This document shows positions 1 to 8,091 of a DNA stretch of 64,000 nucleotides, piece by piece. The stretch spans positions 1,298,001 through 1,362,000 of the forward strand of contig NZ_JAHBRW010000001.1 of NCBI RefSeq assembly GCF_018398315.1, given 5' to 3'. Every line of letters starts with the position of its first letter. Position 1 is the stretch's first letter. The translations under genes were made by a program, and so were the position numbers. A model generated the notes under the pieces. It ran no database searches. It had not been told where the DNA came from and saw nothing but the letters and a program-made list of their open reading frames with translations. The stretch comes from Chelatococcus sp. YT9 (GTDB taxonomy: Bacteria > Pseudomonadota > Alphaproteobacteria > Rhizobiales > Beijerinckiaceae).

Positions 1-1978
1 TAACAGCATTGGTGCCGCCGATATCGGCAAAACCGCCCATATAGTAGTAGGAGTCGGAATAGTCACCACCCGCCCATTGCGGATAGGCACCCTTATAACC
101 GAGGATCAGGTCGCCCTTGCCGCTGTTCTCAACAGTCAGAACACGCGTCACCGGGTGAGCTGCGTCGGTGATGTCAAACTGCCAGGCGTCGCCCGAAAGA
201 TCAGGCTGCTGGTTATTGAAGTACGTGTCGAACTGGCCTTTCGACTCGAAGTGGAACTCGCCGGCGCGCTTCACGCCGAGAGCACCCGCGTCGTCATTGG
301 CCTTGTTGTTCGCCCAGGTGACCTTCAGGTTGCTGTCGGAGACACCGGGAGCGTACTCGATAAGGTGATAGGCGTTGGCCTGCGTGCCGAACACGTTCAG
401 GTTCGCCACCGTCGAGTCCATGTTGATCAACGCGAAGCGGTTGCTGCTCTCGTTGACATTCACGGTCTTGACGTCATCGACCTTGGCGAAGTTGAGCGTC
501 GCATTGGCCTTGAACGTGAGGTCGAAGGTCTCGATCTCGGTGCTCGTCGGCGCGCGCGTGCCACCCGTGGTGAAGGTCGCATAGAGCGTGTCGTTGCCGC
601 CGTTCCCATCGAACACGTCGCCGTTGGAGAGCGTGTCGCCGGTGTAGAGCTTGTCGTTGCCCGCGCCGAGCTTGACATTGATGTCAGTGGTCGAGTCGGA
701 GATGTTCAGCGACAGGTTCGACTTGGCAGCCGAGGCGTCGATGCTGGTGAGGCCAGCGTCGAGGGCGTTCTTGATGCGGAAGTCGAGGCCGGCCGTGCCG
801 CCGTCGATCGTCAGCTTCGTGGTGCCCTGGGAGTGGAACGAGTTGACGTCCGACGTGAAGCCCGCCGTGTCGTTGATGGTCAGCGCGACCGTCTCGATCT
901 TGGCACCGGCGTCAGCCGTCAATTCGACATCGCCGCGAACTTCCTTGAGGCCGAGCTTCACAACCTTGCCGGCACCGACAGCCTGAGCGTCAAAGTCGAG
1001 CGTGGTGTGCAGCAGGCCGTTCGACGAGACATCGTCGTCGATGCTGTAGACGGTGTCCGAGCTCTGCAGATTGCTGAGCTTGGTGTCGACACGCAGCGTG
1101 TCGAGAGCGATCGCGTCGATCTCGGTCCAGCGGCGGGTGTCAACGGTGACCGGGCCCGTGCCAGCGGCGTCGCTGGTGCCGACCGTGATGAGGTCGACGT
1201 TCTTGATCGTCTGGCCGTCATAACCACCCGAGGTGAACTCGAGCTCGACCGAGCCGGAATTGCCGGTGATGATGTCGCCAGCCGTCAGCGTGCCCGTGCC
1301 ACCACGAACGACGTCGCCGTCATGGATGTTGAGGATGTCGACGCCCGAGGTCAGCGGAATGGTCTCCGGCTCCGGCTGCGGCTCCGGCGGCAGGAAGTCC
1401 GGATTGAACAGCGTGCCGGTGTAGACGGGCTCGCCATCAGCAGCGGCCTCGAGGAAGCCGGCGATGTATTCCTGCGCCGCGTCGGTAAATTCCGGCGACT
1501 GTGAGAACGACAGGACGAGGCGGGCGAGAGCTTCCTCGCGGCCGACTTCCTGGGTCCACTGGCCAAGAGCGGCGGTCCAGAACTGCACGCCAGCAGGCTC
1601 ACCTTCGCGGCCGAGCACGTTGACATACATCTTCGCGACGACAGCTGCGTCGGGAAGATTGTCATACTGGTCCTGGAACTCCTGGCTGACTGCGAAAGCG
1701 GTCGACAGATTGCCGAGCGTAAGCGTGCCGCCGACGTTCGCCTGCGTGTAGTTCTGCACCCAGAAGTCGAGACCAGCGCTGTCCGGCACGCGACCGAACA
1801 CAGCCTGGTAGAGCTGAACGACGGGGTTAACGCTGCCGCGAGCGGCGGTGATCAGAACATCCTGCAGCTCCTGCACGGTGTCGTAAGAACCGGCAAGCGC
1901 ATTCACTTGGGACTGGGTAGGCGTAACACGAAGAATTGCTTTGTAGTTGGCAGCAACTACTGCGGGATCAAGAGCCAT
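1..1978 (-). CDS. DUF4214-domain secreted / S-layer-like protein, 3' end beyond window
   Basis: The reading frame is open from an ATG at 1978 down to the window edge, about 659 codons, with the C-terminus missing. The start has an AGAGGAT ribosome site just upstream. The N-terminal 130 residues hold two DUF4214-type repeats (LYQAVFGRVPDSAGLDFW, then MYVNVLGREGEPAGVQFW). A proline/glutamate linker (PPEPQPEPE) leads into a long beta-rich region with many Asp, Asn, Thr and Gly, including GAGNDKLYTGD and DGNGGNDTLY, which are RTX-like calcium-binding turns. No signal peptide is visible. DUF4214 proteins with RTX-like repeats are usually exported by type I secretion, and a PrtD/HlyD pair lies 4-8 kb away, so I infer that this is its cargo, perhaps a surface-layer protein. 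It could also be an adhesin. The export signal would be in the missing C-terminus. Confidence 0.8.
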   Translation of the reverse strand, partial: MALDPAVVAANYKAILRVTPTQSQVNALAGSYDTVQELQDVLITAARGSVNPVVQLYQAVFGRVPDSAGLDFWVQNYTQANVGGTLTLGNLSTAFAVSQEFQDQYDNLPDAAVVAKMYVNVLGREGEPAGVQFWTAALGQWTQEVGREEALARLVLSFSQSPEFTDAAQEYIAGFLEAAADGEPVYTGTLFNPDFLPPEPQPEPETIPLTSGVDILNIHDGDVVRGGTGTLTAGDIITGNSGSVELEFTSGGYDGQTIKNVDLITVGTSDAAGTGPVTVDTRRWTEIDAIALDTLRVDTKLSNLQSSDTVYSIDDDVSSNGLLHTTLDFDAQAVGAGKVVKLGLKEVRGDVELTADAGAKIETVALTINDTAGFTSDVNSFHSQGTTKLTIDGGTAGLDFRIKNALDAGLTSIDASAAKSNLSLNISDSTTDINVKLGAGNDKLYTGDTLSNGDVFDGNGGNDTLYATFTTGGTRAPTSTEIETFDLTFKANATLNFAKVDDVKTVNVNESSNRFALINMDSTVANLNVFGTQANAYHLIEYAPGVSDSNLKVTWANNKANDDAGALGVKRAGEFHFESKGQFDTYFNNQQPDLSGDAWQFDITDAAHPVTRVLTVENSGKGDLILGYKGAYPQWAGGDYSDSYYYMGGFADIGGTNAV

Positions 1979-2300
1979 GGACGGATCCTCTCGAGACACA
2001 AGGGGCAGGCCAGGCCGTAAGCCGAGGCATCTGCCGTAGCCGGGGGTATACAGCGTTCTTCATACCCATACAAGCCAATAGTAAGTGTTTTTTATATCCA
2101 CTCGCACCTCGGCACGTTCCCTTAGCTCTCAAAATTTTCTTTTAAATCAATATGTTAAGTGTCGTTAACCGCAAGAATGCAACACTCAATTCTGATTTGT
2201 AAGAAAAATCATTACGTACGGCGTACAGCAAATATTGCACCGTGCGTGTAAGTGCAGTACCTTCACGCCAGGCTGGAAACGTCGCATTTTGAGGCGCGTC
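1979..2300. other. Divergent AT-rich control region between DUF4214 gene and XRE regulator
   Basis: This 322 bp gap has no convincing gene. It is clearly richer in A and T than its surroundings, especially 2060-2240, as expected for the promoters of two divergent genes. A short symmetric motif, GTAC-GGC-GTAC, lies at 2216-2226, about 75 bp before the regulator start, and could be an operator. That is inference only. I could not settle on -35/-10 boxes. Confidence 0.4.
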
Positions 2301-2606
2301 ATGTATGGAAATCCACAAAGACTTGATGATTCGGACGTTCAGTCACTCAGGCGCGACGCGGGACGGTGGCTGAAGGAACGGCGCGAAGCCGTGGGCCTTT
2401 CACAGCGTGAATTGGCAGGCCTAGTGGGCACTCAGTATTATACGTTCATATCCCAACTCGAACTGGGGCGCGGCCGCATCCCTCCGGACCGCTATCGCGC
2501 TTGGTCCAAAGCGCTCAAGGTCGACTTGAAGCTTTTTGTGCAGACCATGCTCAAGTTCTACGATCCTGTGACCTACGACATTCTCTTTGAGAGCGAAGGC
2601 GCTTAG
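2301..2606 (+). CDS. XRE-family HTH transcriptional regulator
   Basis: A 101-residue protein that is essentially one helix-turn-helix domain. The HTH spans about residues 20-75, with the recognition region LSQRELAGLVGTQYYTFISQ. The start at 2301 was preferred over an in-frame TTG at 2235 because the paralogue at 10048-10563 begins at the equivalent place. The two proteins share the stretch YTFISQ-x-E-x-G-x-GRIPP and a following WSKALKVD, then a Tyr-Asp-Pro/Tyr-Asn-Pro segment, so they belong to one narrow subfamily. This copy lacks the C-terminal coiled coil of the other. It lies 33 bp upstream of an uncharacterised gene and diverges from the DUF4214 gene. I infer that it regulates the surface-protein/secretion island. 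Confidence 0.85.
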   Translation: MYGNPQRLDDSDVQSLRRDAGRWLKERREAVGLSQRELAGLVGTQYYTFISQLELGRGRIPPDRYRAWSKALKVDLKLFVQTMLKFYDPVTYDILFESEGA

Positions 2607-2639
2607 CCGCCTACCGACTCGCGCTTGGCTGGGCTGGCC

Positions 2640-4199
2640 ATGGCAAGCAATCCCATTACCAATCTTTACTTCTTCAGACGCAAATCCAGGGACTGGACCC
2701 CACAGGACTTGGCGGATCTTGCGCGCCTCGAAGCCGCATTGCGGCGTTGCGGTCTCAATATCGAAACGGAGCATGGATGTTCCGATGAGGGAGACCCGTG
2801 GTTCATTTTCACAAGCGTCGACACGGAAGACCCGATTATCCATATCGCGTATATCGATGGGGTCTTTGTCATCGCGAGTGGTTTCGGCGAGGCCCTGCAG
2901 GATCGCGCGCTCGGGGCAGTCGTTGAAAGCTTCCTCACGCGGCATGTGTCTCGCTTGCCGGTGGCGCAGGCTTGCGACAGCAACTCAAATATAGTCGCGC
3001 ATCCCGCCGCGCTACTACCAGGGGTTGTTGCCCCGCTCTTTGTGAACAACCTGAGCGACAATCTCAACAATTCCTATAGCACTGGCGTGCCGATTGCGGC
3101 GACAAGCAAGCACGCCTGGGTTGCGACAGCTGCCTCGCGCTTGAAGGATAAGGGGTCTTTCCCAGCCGCGACTGTTGTTCTGGCCGCACTCGCCGCTGCG
3201 CTCCACCAGCGTGGGCATCTTGACGGGGCCGGCATCGCGCTGCCTCCTGCCGAGCCCGTGGTCCATGATTCGTCGTTCCCCGCCGTTGACGTGGCGATGT
3301 CCGAGGTGAGCGATCGCCCCGCGGCTCTCAAGACAGATCTGGCGGAAGCAGATGCGGGCTCGGGGAGTGCGCGGCAGGCCAATCCTTCCAGAACGTCGTC
3401 CGGCGCGCTGGAGGCAGCTGATCATCGTGGCGGGAGTGCCGACGATAAAGCCCCAGTGGCGATTGCAACGGATGTTAGCGGCGTCGTCAGCAAGGTCGTG
3501 GCGGCCGGCGAAGCGAGCTTGGCGATCGCAAGTGATTCGGTGCCGGAAGTTCATGCCGGTACTGATGATATCAGTGACGCGATAAAGCAGGCGATCGATC
3601 AGATGCTTGCTGGTGGCCGTGGCAGTAACGGTGCGCCCGAGGCTGAGCCGAGGGTGCAGCTCGCCAGCCTCGCCGTCACGAGCGACGATTTGCCAGCTCA
3701 TATGGTGGCCGATGATAGCACGCCCGATTCCGCTGGATGGGACATCACTGCCGCTCGCCAGAGCACCACTTCCCAAAATGCCGACTATACCGGCTCAATC
3801 GGCCGGGCGGCCGTCATTCCGCCAACGTCCCCCGATGACGCGACGCCGTCGGTGCCCGACCGCTCGATGGGATCGTCGTCCATTGATGCCCCCACCCCAC
3901 CGCCATCTACCCTCGTGCCACCTTCTCCATCAAAGCCGGCAACCGCAGCCGACAAGCGTGTATCAAATGACTTGGCGATTCGCCTCGTCGAAGACTTTAT
4001 GGATAGCAATCGCAACGTCCATATCAACGATGGCGCAGGAAAATCCTATATCGGAGGGGCGGGTAACGTAGTCTATTCCACCTCAGATTATACCCCCGTC
4101 GACGGCAAGACCTTTGTGATCGAAACACTGGCCGCCGAGGACGGCTCCCACATCACATTGATCGGCTACCTGAGTCCAGACCTCTGGCTCGCCACCTGA
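2640..4199 (+). CDS. Uncharacterised protein: novel N-terminal domain, long disordered linker, C-terminal domain
   Basis: A 519-residue protein of no family I recognise. Residues about 8-95 form a domain that recurs almost alone in the small protein at 4925-5224. Both have DL-x-DL-x-x-LE near the start, an acidic serine stretch before a conserved Trp, then I-x-HIA-x-IDGV followed by an alanine/serine end. Residues about 120-440 are low complexity, rich in Ala, Ser, Asp and Pro, and look disordered. The last 80 residues look folded again (EDFMDSNRNVHINDGAGKSY, later GYLSPDLWL). There is no signal peptide or membrane segment, so it is probably cytoplasmic. The ATG at 2640 was chosen over a TTG at 2625; it follows the XRE gene by 33 bp, so they may be co-transcribed. 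A secretion accessory or regulatory partner is possible, but unproven. Confidence 0.7.
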   Translation: MASNPITNLYFFRRKSRDWTPQDLADLARLEAALRRCGLNIETEHGCSDEGDPWFIFTSVDTEDPIIHIAYIDGVFVIASGFGEALQDRALGAVVESFLTRHVSRLPVAQACDSNSNIVAHPAALLPGVVAPLFVNNLSDNLNNSYSTGVPIAATSKHAWVATAASRLKDKGSFPAATVVLAALAAALHQRGHLDGAGIALPPAEPVVHDSSFPAVDVAMSEVSDRPAALKTDLAEADAGSGSARQANPSRTSSGALEAADHRGGSADDKAPVAIATDVSGVVSKVVAAGEASLAIASDSVPEVHAGTDDISDAIKQAIDQMLAGGRGSNGAPEAEPRVQLASLAVTSDDLPAHMVADDSTPDSAGWDITAARQSTTSQNADYTGSIGRAAVIPPTSPDDATPSVPDRSMGSSSIDAPTPPPSTLVPPSPSKPATAADKRVSNDLAIRLVEDFMDSNRNVHINDGAGKSYIGGAGNVVYSTSDYTPVDGKTFVIETLAAEDGSHITLIGYLSPDLWLAT

Positions 4200-4924
4200 G
4201 CGTGTCTCTTCTCTTTAGTTCAGTTCGAAACTAAGTATAGGCGCCTGTCGAGGGGCCTGTCTCATAATTCCATTCATCTTTGCCGCAGCCACCGGCGGAG
4301 GCTAGGGAGAACGCGGAGTGAATGCGAGAAAAGGGAAATACTGTCGAAAACGGTCAAGGCCAAACTTGCGCCGACATGGATATGAAACATTTGCGTGAGA
4401 TCAGCGGGCTCAGTCGAAGTTTCATTAAGGTCCAATCATGCGGCTCTCCGCACCATTATGCCCGGCTGATTGCTGTTGCTCACGCCGCCGGCGTCCGGCC
4501 GAGAGAATGCAAGTGCCGACAACGGAGGCGACTTTTCTGACAGCATCGCAGTAACGGGAGATCTCTCGCGCTGAATTGCAATCGCACCCGCCATTGTCGG
4601 GAGAGCAATTGATTCACGGCCAAATAGGCCACCGCGAATCTAGACCGACTTCGCCCCGTTTCAAGCTTGCCGGAAGCTGCCCGCGGCATTGTTCAAGCCG
4701 CGCCGGATGGCTGCCGCGATTGTTCCGGAGTATCGAGGTAACGTCATCTTTCTGTCTGCTCAGCGCCGATATGGCTGACTATCCACCTGAAACGTAGCGC
4801 ATCATCAAAGCTTGAATTTTCCGAACACACGAACGCAACAGTTGAACCCTATGATAAGCTCTTCCACGGCTTATAATTTTGGAAAATTCGGTATGCGTCG
4901 CGTAGCTTCATTATTGAGGAGAGT
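4200..4924. other. Long intergenic region within the T1SS island
   Basis: A 725 bp stretch with lower GC than the exporter genes. A 72-codon frame at 4322-4540 begins with ATG and has a nearby GGAG, but the spacing is poor and its product resembles nothing, so I do not call it a gene. The last 100 bp before 4925 are AT-rich and probably carry the promoter of the small gene that follows. Confidence 0.35.
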
Positions 4925-5224
4925 ATGAACTATCTTCACCTGAAGTCTGCGGGCAAGCAGGATCTTACCGATCTACTATGGCTTGAGAAGGTGTTGAATA
5001 AAGTCGGACCTCGATTCGAAATATCGTCGTCGGTCAGCGAAGATGGAAGCGAGTGGGTCGCCGTTATCGATGCGGAGTATGCGGAAACGATCGTCCATAT
5101 CGCTTGGATCGATGGTGTTGCGCTCGTTGCATCATCTCCACTGAGGGCCGCAAGCAGCGGTCCTCGCCTCCGTCCTCTCTTGAGGAACGCGCTTGAAGAA
5201 AACGGCATTAATGCAAGGATCTAG
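4925..5224 (+). CDS. Small uncharacterised protein sharing the N-terminal domain of the 2640-4199 product
   Basis: A 99-residue protein with a strong GAGGAG ribosome site directly before the ATG. It is essentially a stand-alone copy of the domain at the N-terminus of the 519-residue protein. The shared features in order are DL-x-DL-x-x-LE at about residues 14-22, a Ser-x-Glu-Asp-Gly stretch followed by Trp at about 37-45, and the signature TIVHIAWIDGV at about 57-67 followed by ASSPLRAASS. No catalytic motif, signal peptide or membrane helix is visible. Two copies of one domain within 2.5 kb suggest duplication, with one copy fused to a long linker. The function is unknown. I infer that it works with the secretion system because it sits between the cargo gene and the exporter. 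Confidence 0.7.
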   Translation: MNYLHLKSAGKQDLTDLLWLEKVLNKVGPRFEISSSVSEDGSEWVAVIDAEYAETIVHIAWIDGVALVASSPLRAASSGPRLRPLLRNALEENGINARI

Positions 5225-6084
5225 ACCCTTTCATCAACGCACACCCGAAGCGAAGCGATACGGCTTCCACACTGGTGCAGCATCCGCCTGCTCAGCAAGT
5301 GTCGCGGGTGCGCTTCCAGGCAGTACGGAGCGTGCGTCCAGCGGCGTTTCGGCGTCCTCAACGCGTCGTTCCATCCTATCGCGCGACACCAGCCACGAAT
5401 AAGAGCAGCGTCTGGTTGCCGGCAAATAAATACCCAGCACTTGCCAACGGTATGTAAAAATAATACACCCTTGGGTGCAAGGCTACCCCGATGAATTGCC
5501 TGGTACAAACTCGTGCAAATGAAAGCCCATCATTCGCGCGCCATGGCGGTCGCGCCAAACGCATCCTCTACATCCGAAGCTAGGCAAATGTGTAGATCGC
5601 CCGGCATTGCCACGCTTGATGACCTCGTAGAGACGGTGCCCTGCAGGAAGTGTTCTATTTCGGTAACAATTGAAGGTGGTGTGGTCAGTTTATCAAAAGG
5701 TGAGTGCTGCATCTGGACACATCTTTTCCTGCGTGACGGAGGCCTCCCAGGATCTTTGTCGCGCACCTGTCCGATTGTAGAGCTCTTGAGAAAGCTCGAA
5801 CTGGCCAAGAACAAGATATCGTTTTGAAGGGCGCAGTGTCTTCGCGCTAGGCCGTAGCGAGAATTCAACACGCACGTCACGCGAAATGGGATTGATCGCC
5901 GAGCGTCGCTGCGCGCCAGATGGCAAAGCCTTCCTGGCGCTGAAGTTGTTGCGCTCTGCTGTCGAACGAGGAGCGCGGGCGTGTCGCCAGGCGCTGCGGG
6001 GAACCGTGCGTTGGAGAACGCGGCCGATCCTACTTAGGATGAGACCGCGCGCCGGTGCTGCGCATGGGATTGGAGCGTAGATTG
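5225..6084. other. 860 bp region upstream of the exporter genes
   Basis: No gene here is convincing. A 104-codon frame at 5513-5827 contains a CRKC and a GECC stretch but has no ribosome site and no recognisable family. A small inverted repeat, CACCC-TT-GGGTG, lies near 5467-5478 beside an AT-rich patch (5450-5470) that could be a promoter. The region may hold decayed sequence or a long leader for the exporter operon. Confidence 0.3.
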
Positions 6085-7866
6085 ATGTCACAGGCGGGGA
6101 TTATGGGTGGGGGTAAGAAGGCTCCGACGGCGCTGAACGCGGCGATCCGCGCGACGCGACCCGCGTTTGTGACGGCGATCATTTTCTCGTTTTTCATCAA
6201 TCTTCTGGGTTTGACGGGTTCGTTGTACATGATGCAGGTCTATGACCGCGTCCTGTCGAGCCGGAACCTGACGACACTTGTTGTCCTGACGATCCTGATC
6301 GCGATTTTGTATCTTGTTTCGGCCTCGCTGGAGAGCCTCAGGACGCGCCTTCTGGTGCGCGCGGGTGTCCGGTTTGACGAGGAGGTGAACGCGGATGCGT
6401 TCAATGCGGTGCAGCGGGCCTCGCTGCGCCAGCCCGGTCCTGGCCATGTGCAGGCCCTGCGCGACGTCGACAGCATCCGGGAGTTCTTCACGGGCCAGGG
6501 GCTGATCACCTTCTGCGACGTGCCGTGGGTGCCGATCTACATCATCGCGGCAACGCTGCTGCATCCCTGGTACGGGATCCTGGCGATCATCACGGCCTTG
6601 ATCTCGGCGGCGCTGGCCTTTGCGAACGACCGTGCGACGCGGCCGGTGCTCGACCAGGCGACGAAGGCCAATATCACGGCGCAGAACCAAGCGCTGACCA
6701 CCTTCCGCAATGCGGAGGTGCTGCAGGCGATGGGGATGGTGGGACGGCTGCGCGAGAAGTGGGTGAAGCACCACTACGACGCGCTTGGCCACCAGGCGCA
6801 GGCCTCCGACCGGGCCGGCGGGCTGATGGCGGGCATCAAGTTCAACCGCGCCTTCATGCAGAGCCTGATCCTGGGGGTCGGAGCCTATCTCGCCATCAAG
6901 CGGGAGATCTCGCCGGGCATGATGATCGCGGCCTCGATCATCGTGGGGCGCTGCGTGCAGCCGATCGAGATGGCGATCAGCAACTGGAAGTCGCTGATCA
7001 ACATGCGCTCGGCCTATGAGCGCGTGCAGGGCCTGTTGCGGGCGCTGCCGGCGCCGGGCGCGCGCATGCGTCTGCCGGATCCGAAGGGTGACATCTCGGT
7101 CGAGAACCTGATCGTGCGGGTGCCGACGCGGGACGTGCCGGTGCTGAAGGGCATCTCCTTCGCGGTGCCGGCGGGCACGGTGCTGGGTGTCATCGGGCCG
7201 AGCGCTGCGGGCAAGTCGAGCCTGGCGCGGGCGCTCGTCGGGGTGTGGCCGGCGGCAGCGGGCTGTGTGCGGCTCGACGGATCGGACCTGACCCATTGGG
7301 ATCCCGAGCAGCTCGGGCGCTTCCTCGGCTATCTGCCGCAGGACGTGGAGCTGTTCTCCGGCTCCATCGCCGAGAACATCGCGCGCTTCGGCGACATGGA
7401 CGAGGCGGGGATCGTGGGGGCGGCGCAGCTGGCCGGCGTGCATGAGATGATCCAGCGCCTGCCGGACGGCTACAACACGCAGATCGGCGAAGGCGGGCAG
7501 GCCCTGTCGGGCGGCCAGCGCCAGCGCGTGGGACTGGCGCGGGCCCTTTACGGGTCGCCGCCGATCCTGGTGCTGGACGAGCCGAATGCGAGCCTCGACG
7601 CGGCCGGCGAGCAGGCGCTGATGACGGCGATCCGCCAGCTGAAGGCGGCCGGGCGCACGGTGATCCTGATCAGCCACAAGACCAATTCCCTGGCCTTGTG
7701 CGATTCCATCCTGGTGCTGGCGGAAGGTGGCGTGCAGGCCTTCGGGCCGCGCGACGAGGTGCTGGCCAAGGTGCTCGGGCCGCGCATCGTCGGGCCGCAG
7801 GGCGCAGGGCCGGCGACCGCCGCCCCCGGCCAGCCGGGCATCGCCGCGGCCGCCGCGCCGGGTTGA
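6085..7866 (+). CDS. Type I secretion system permease/ATPase (PrtD-like)
   Basis: A 593-residue ABC exporter of the PrtD/HlyB class, without the N-terminal C39-like domain of HlyB. Membrane segments fill residues about 25-300 (SFFINLLGLTGSLYMMQVYDRV, ITFCDVPWVPIYII and others). The nucleotide-binding domain follows, with Walker A GPSAAGKSS near residue 371, signature LSGGQRQR near 473 and Walker B ILVLDEP near 494. It should sit in the inner membrane and drive export with the HlyD partner and a TolC-like channel encoded elsewhere. ATG 6085 was chosen over GTG 6055 and ATG 6064 because GGAG lies 9 bases before it, in the same leader context as the next gene. The tail after residue 560 is Ala/Gly/Pro-rich. 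Likely cargos are the DUF4214 protein and the RTX protease at 32950. Confidence 0.93.
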   Translation: MSQAGIMGGGKKAPTALNAAIRATRPAFVTAIIFSFFINLLGLTGSLYMMQVYDRVLSSRNLTTLVVLTILIAILYLVSASLESLRTRLLVRAGVRFDEEVNADAFNAVQRASLRQPGPGHVQALRDVDSIREFFTGQGLITFCDVPWVPIYIIAATLLHPWYGILAIITALISAALAFANDRATRPVLDQATKANITAQNQALTTFRNAEVLQAMGMVGRLREKWVKHHYDALGHQAQASDRAGGLMAGIKFNRAFMQSLILGVGAYLAIKREISPGMMIAASIIVGRCVQPIEMAISNWKSLINMRSAYERVQGLLRALPAPGARMRLPDPKGDISVENLIVRVPTRDVPVLKGISFAVPAGTVLGVIGPSAAGKSSLARALVGVWPAAAGCVRLDGSDLTHWDPEQLGRFLGYLPQDVELFSGSIAENIARFGDMDEAGIVGAAQLAGVHEMIQRLPDGYNTQIGEGGQALSGGQRQRVGLARALYGSPPILVLDEPNASLDAAGEQALMTAIRQLKAAGRTVILISHKTNSLALCDSILVLAEGGVQAFGPRDEVLAKVLGPRIVGPQGAGPATAAPGQPGIAAAAAPG

Positions 7867-8091
7867 GCAAGCCTGGCCTCCAAAGGGGCCTCGCGTGACC
7901 TCAAGCGGCCGCCCAATGACCCCCGAGGGGGCTAACACCGATGTGATCGGAGCCGGCGGCTCTCCTGTGGCGAGCGGCGGCGCCGGTGTTTATGTTCGCT
8001 GGCCCGGTTGCCGCGTGGTCCGGACAGCGCTTGTCCCTGTTGTTCCTCCGGCTTGGTCCGGAGTCTGGTCTGTGACGCTGGAGCGTGGTTG

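Noticed and set aside
77-1504. 475-codon frame on the plus strand
   Set aside because: It is antisense to the DUF4214 gene, whose two conserved repeats and RTX-like turns are clear. The plus-strand product resembles nothing and arises from GC-biased third positions.
4322-4540. 72-codon frame upstream of the small domain protein
   Set aside because: The GGAG is too close to the ATG, and the product shows no domain or helix pattern.
5513-5827. 104-codon frame with CRKC and GECC stretches
   Set aside because: The cysteine pairs suggested a zinc protein, but there is no ribosome site, no conserved spacing and no family resemblance.
6088-7938. 616-codon frame on the minus strand
   Set aside because: It is antisense to the PrtD-like exporter with intact Walker motifs, and its product is full of low-complexity Arg/His/Gln.
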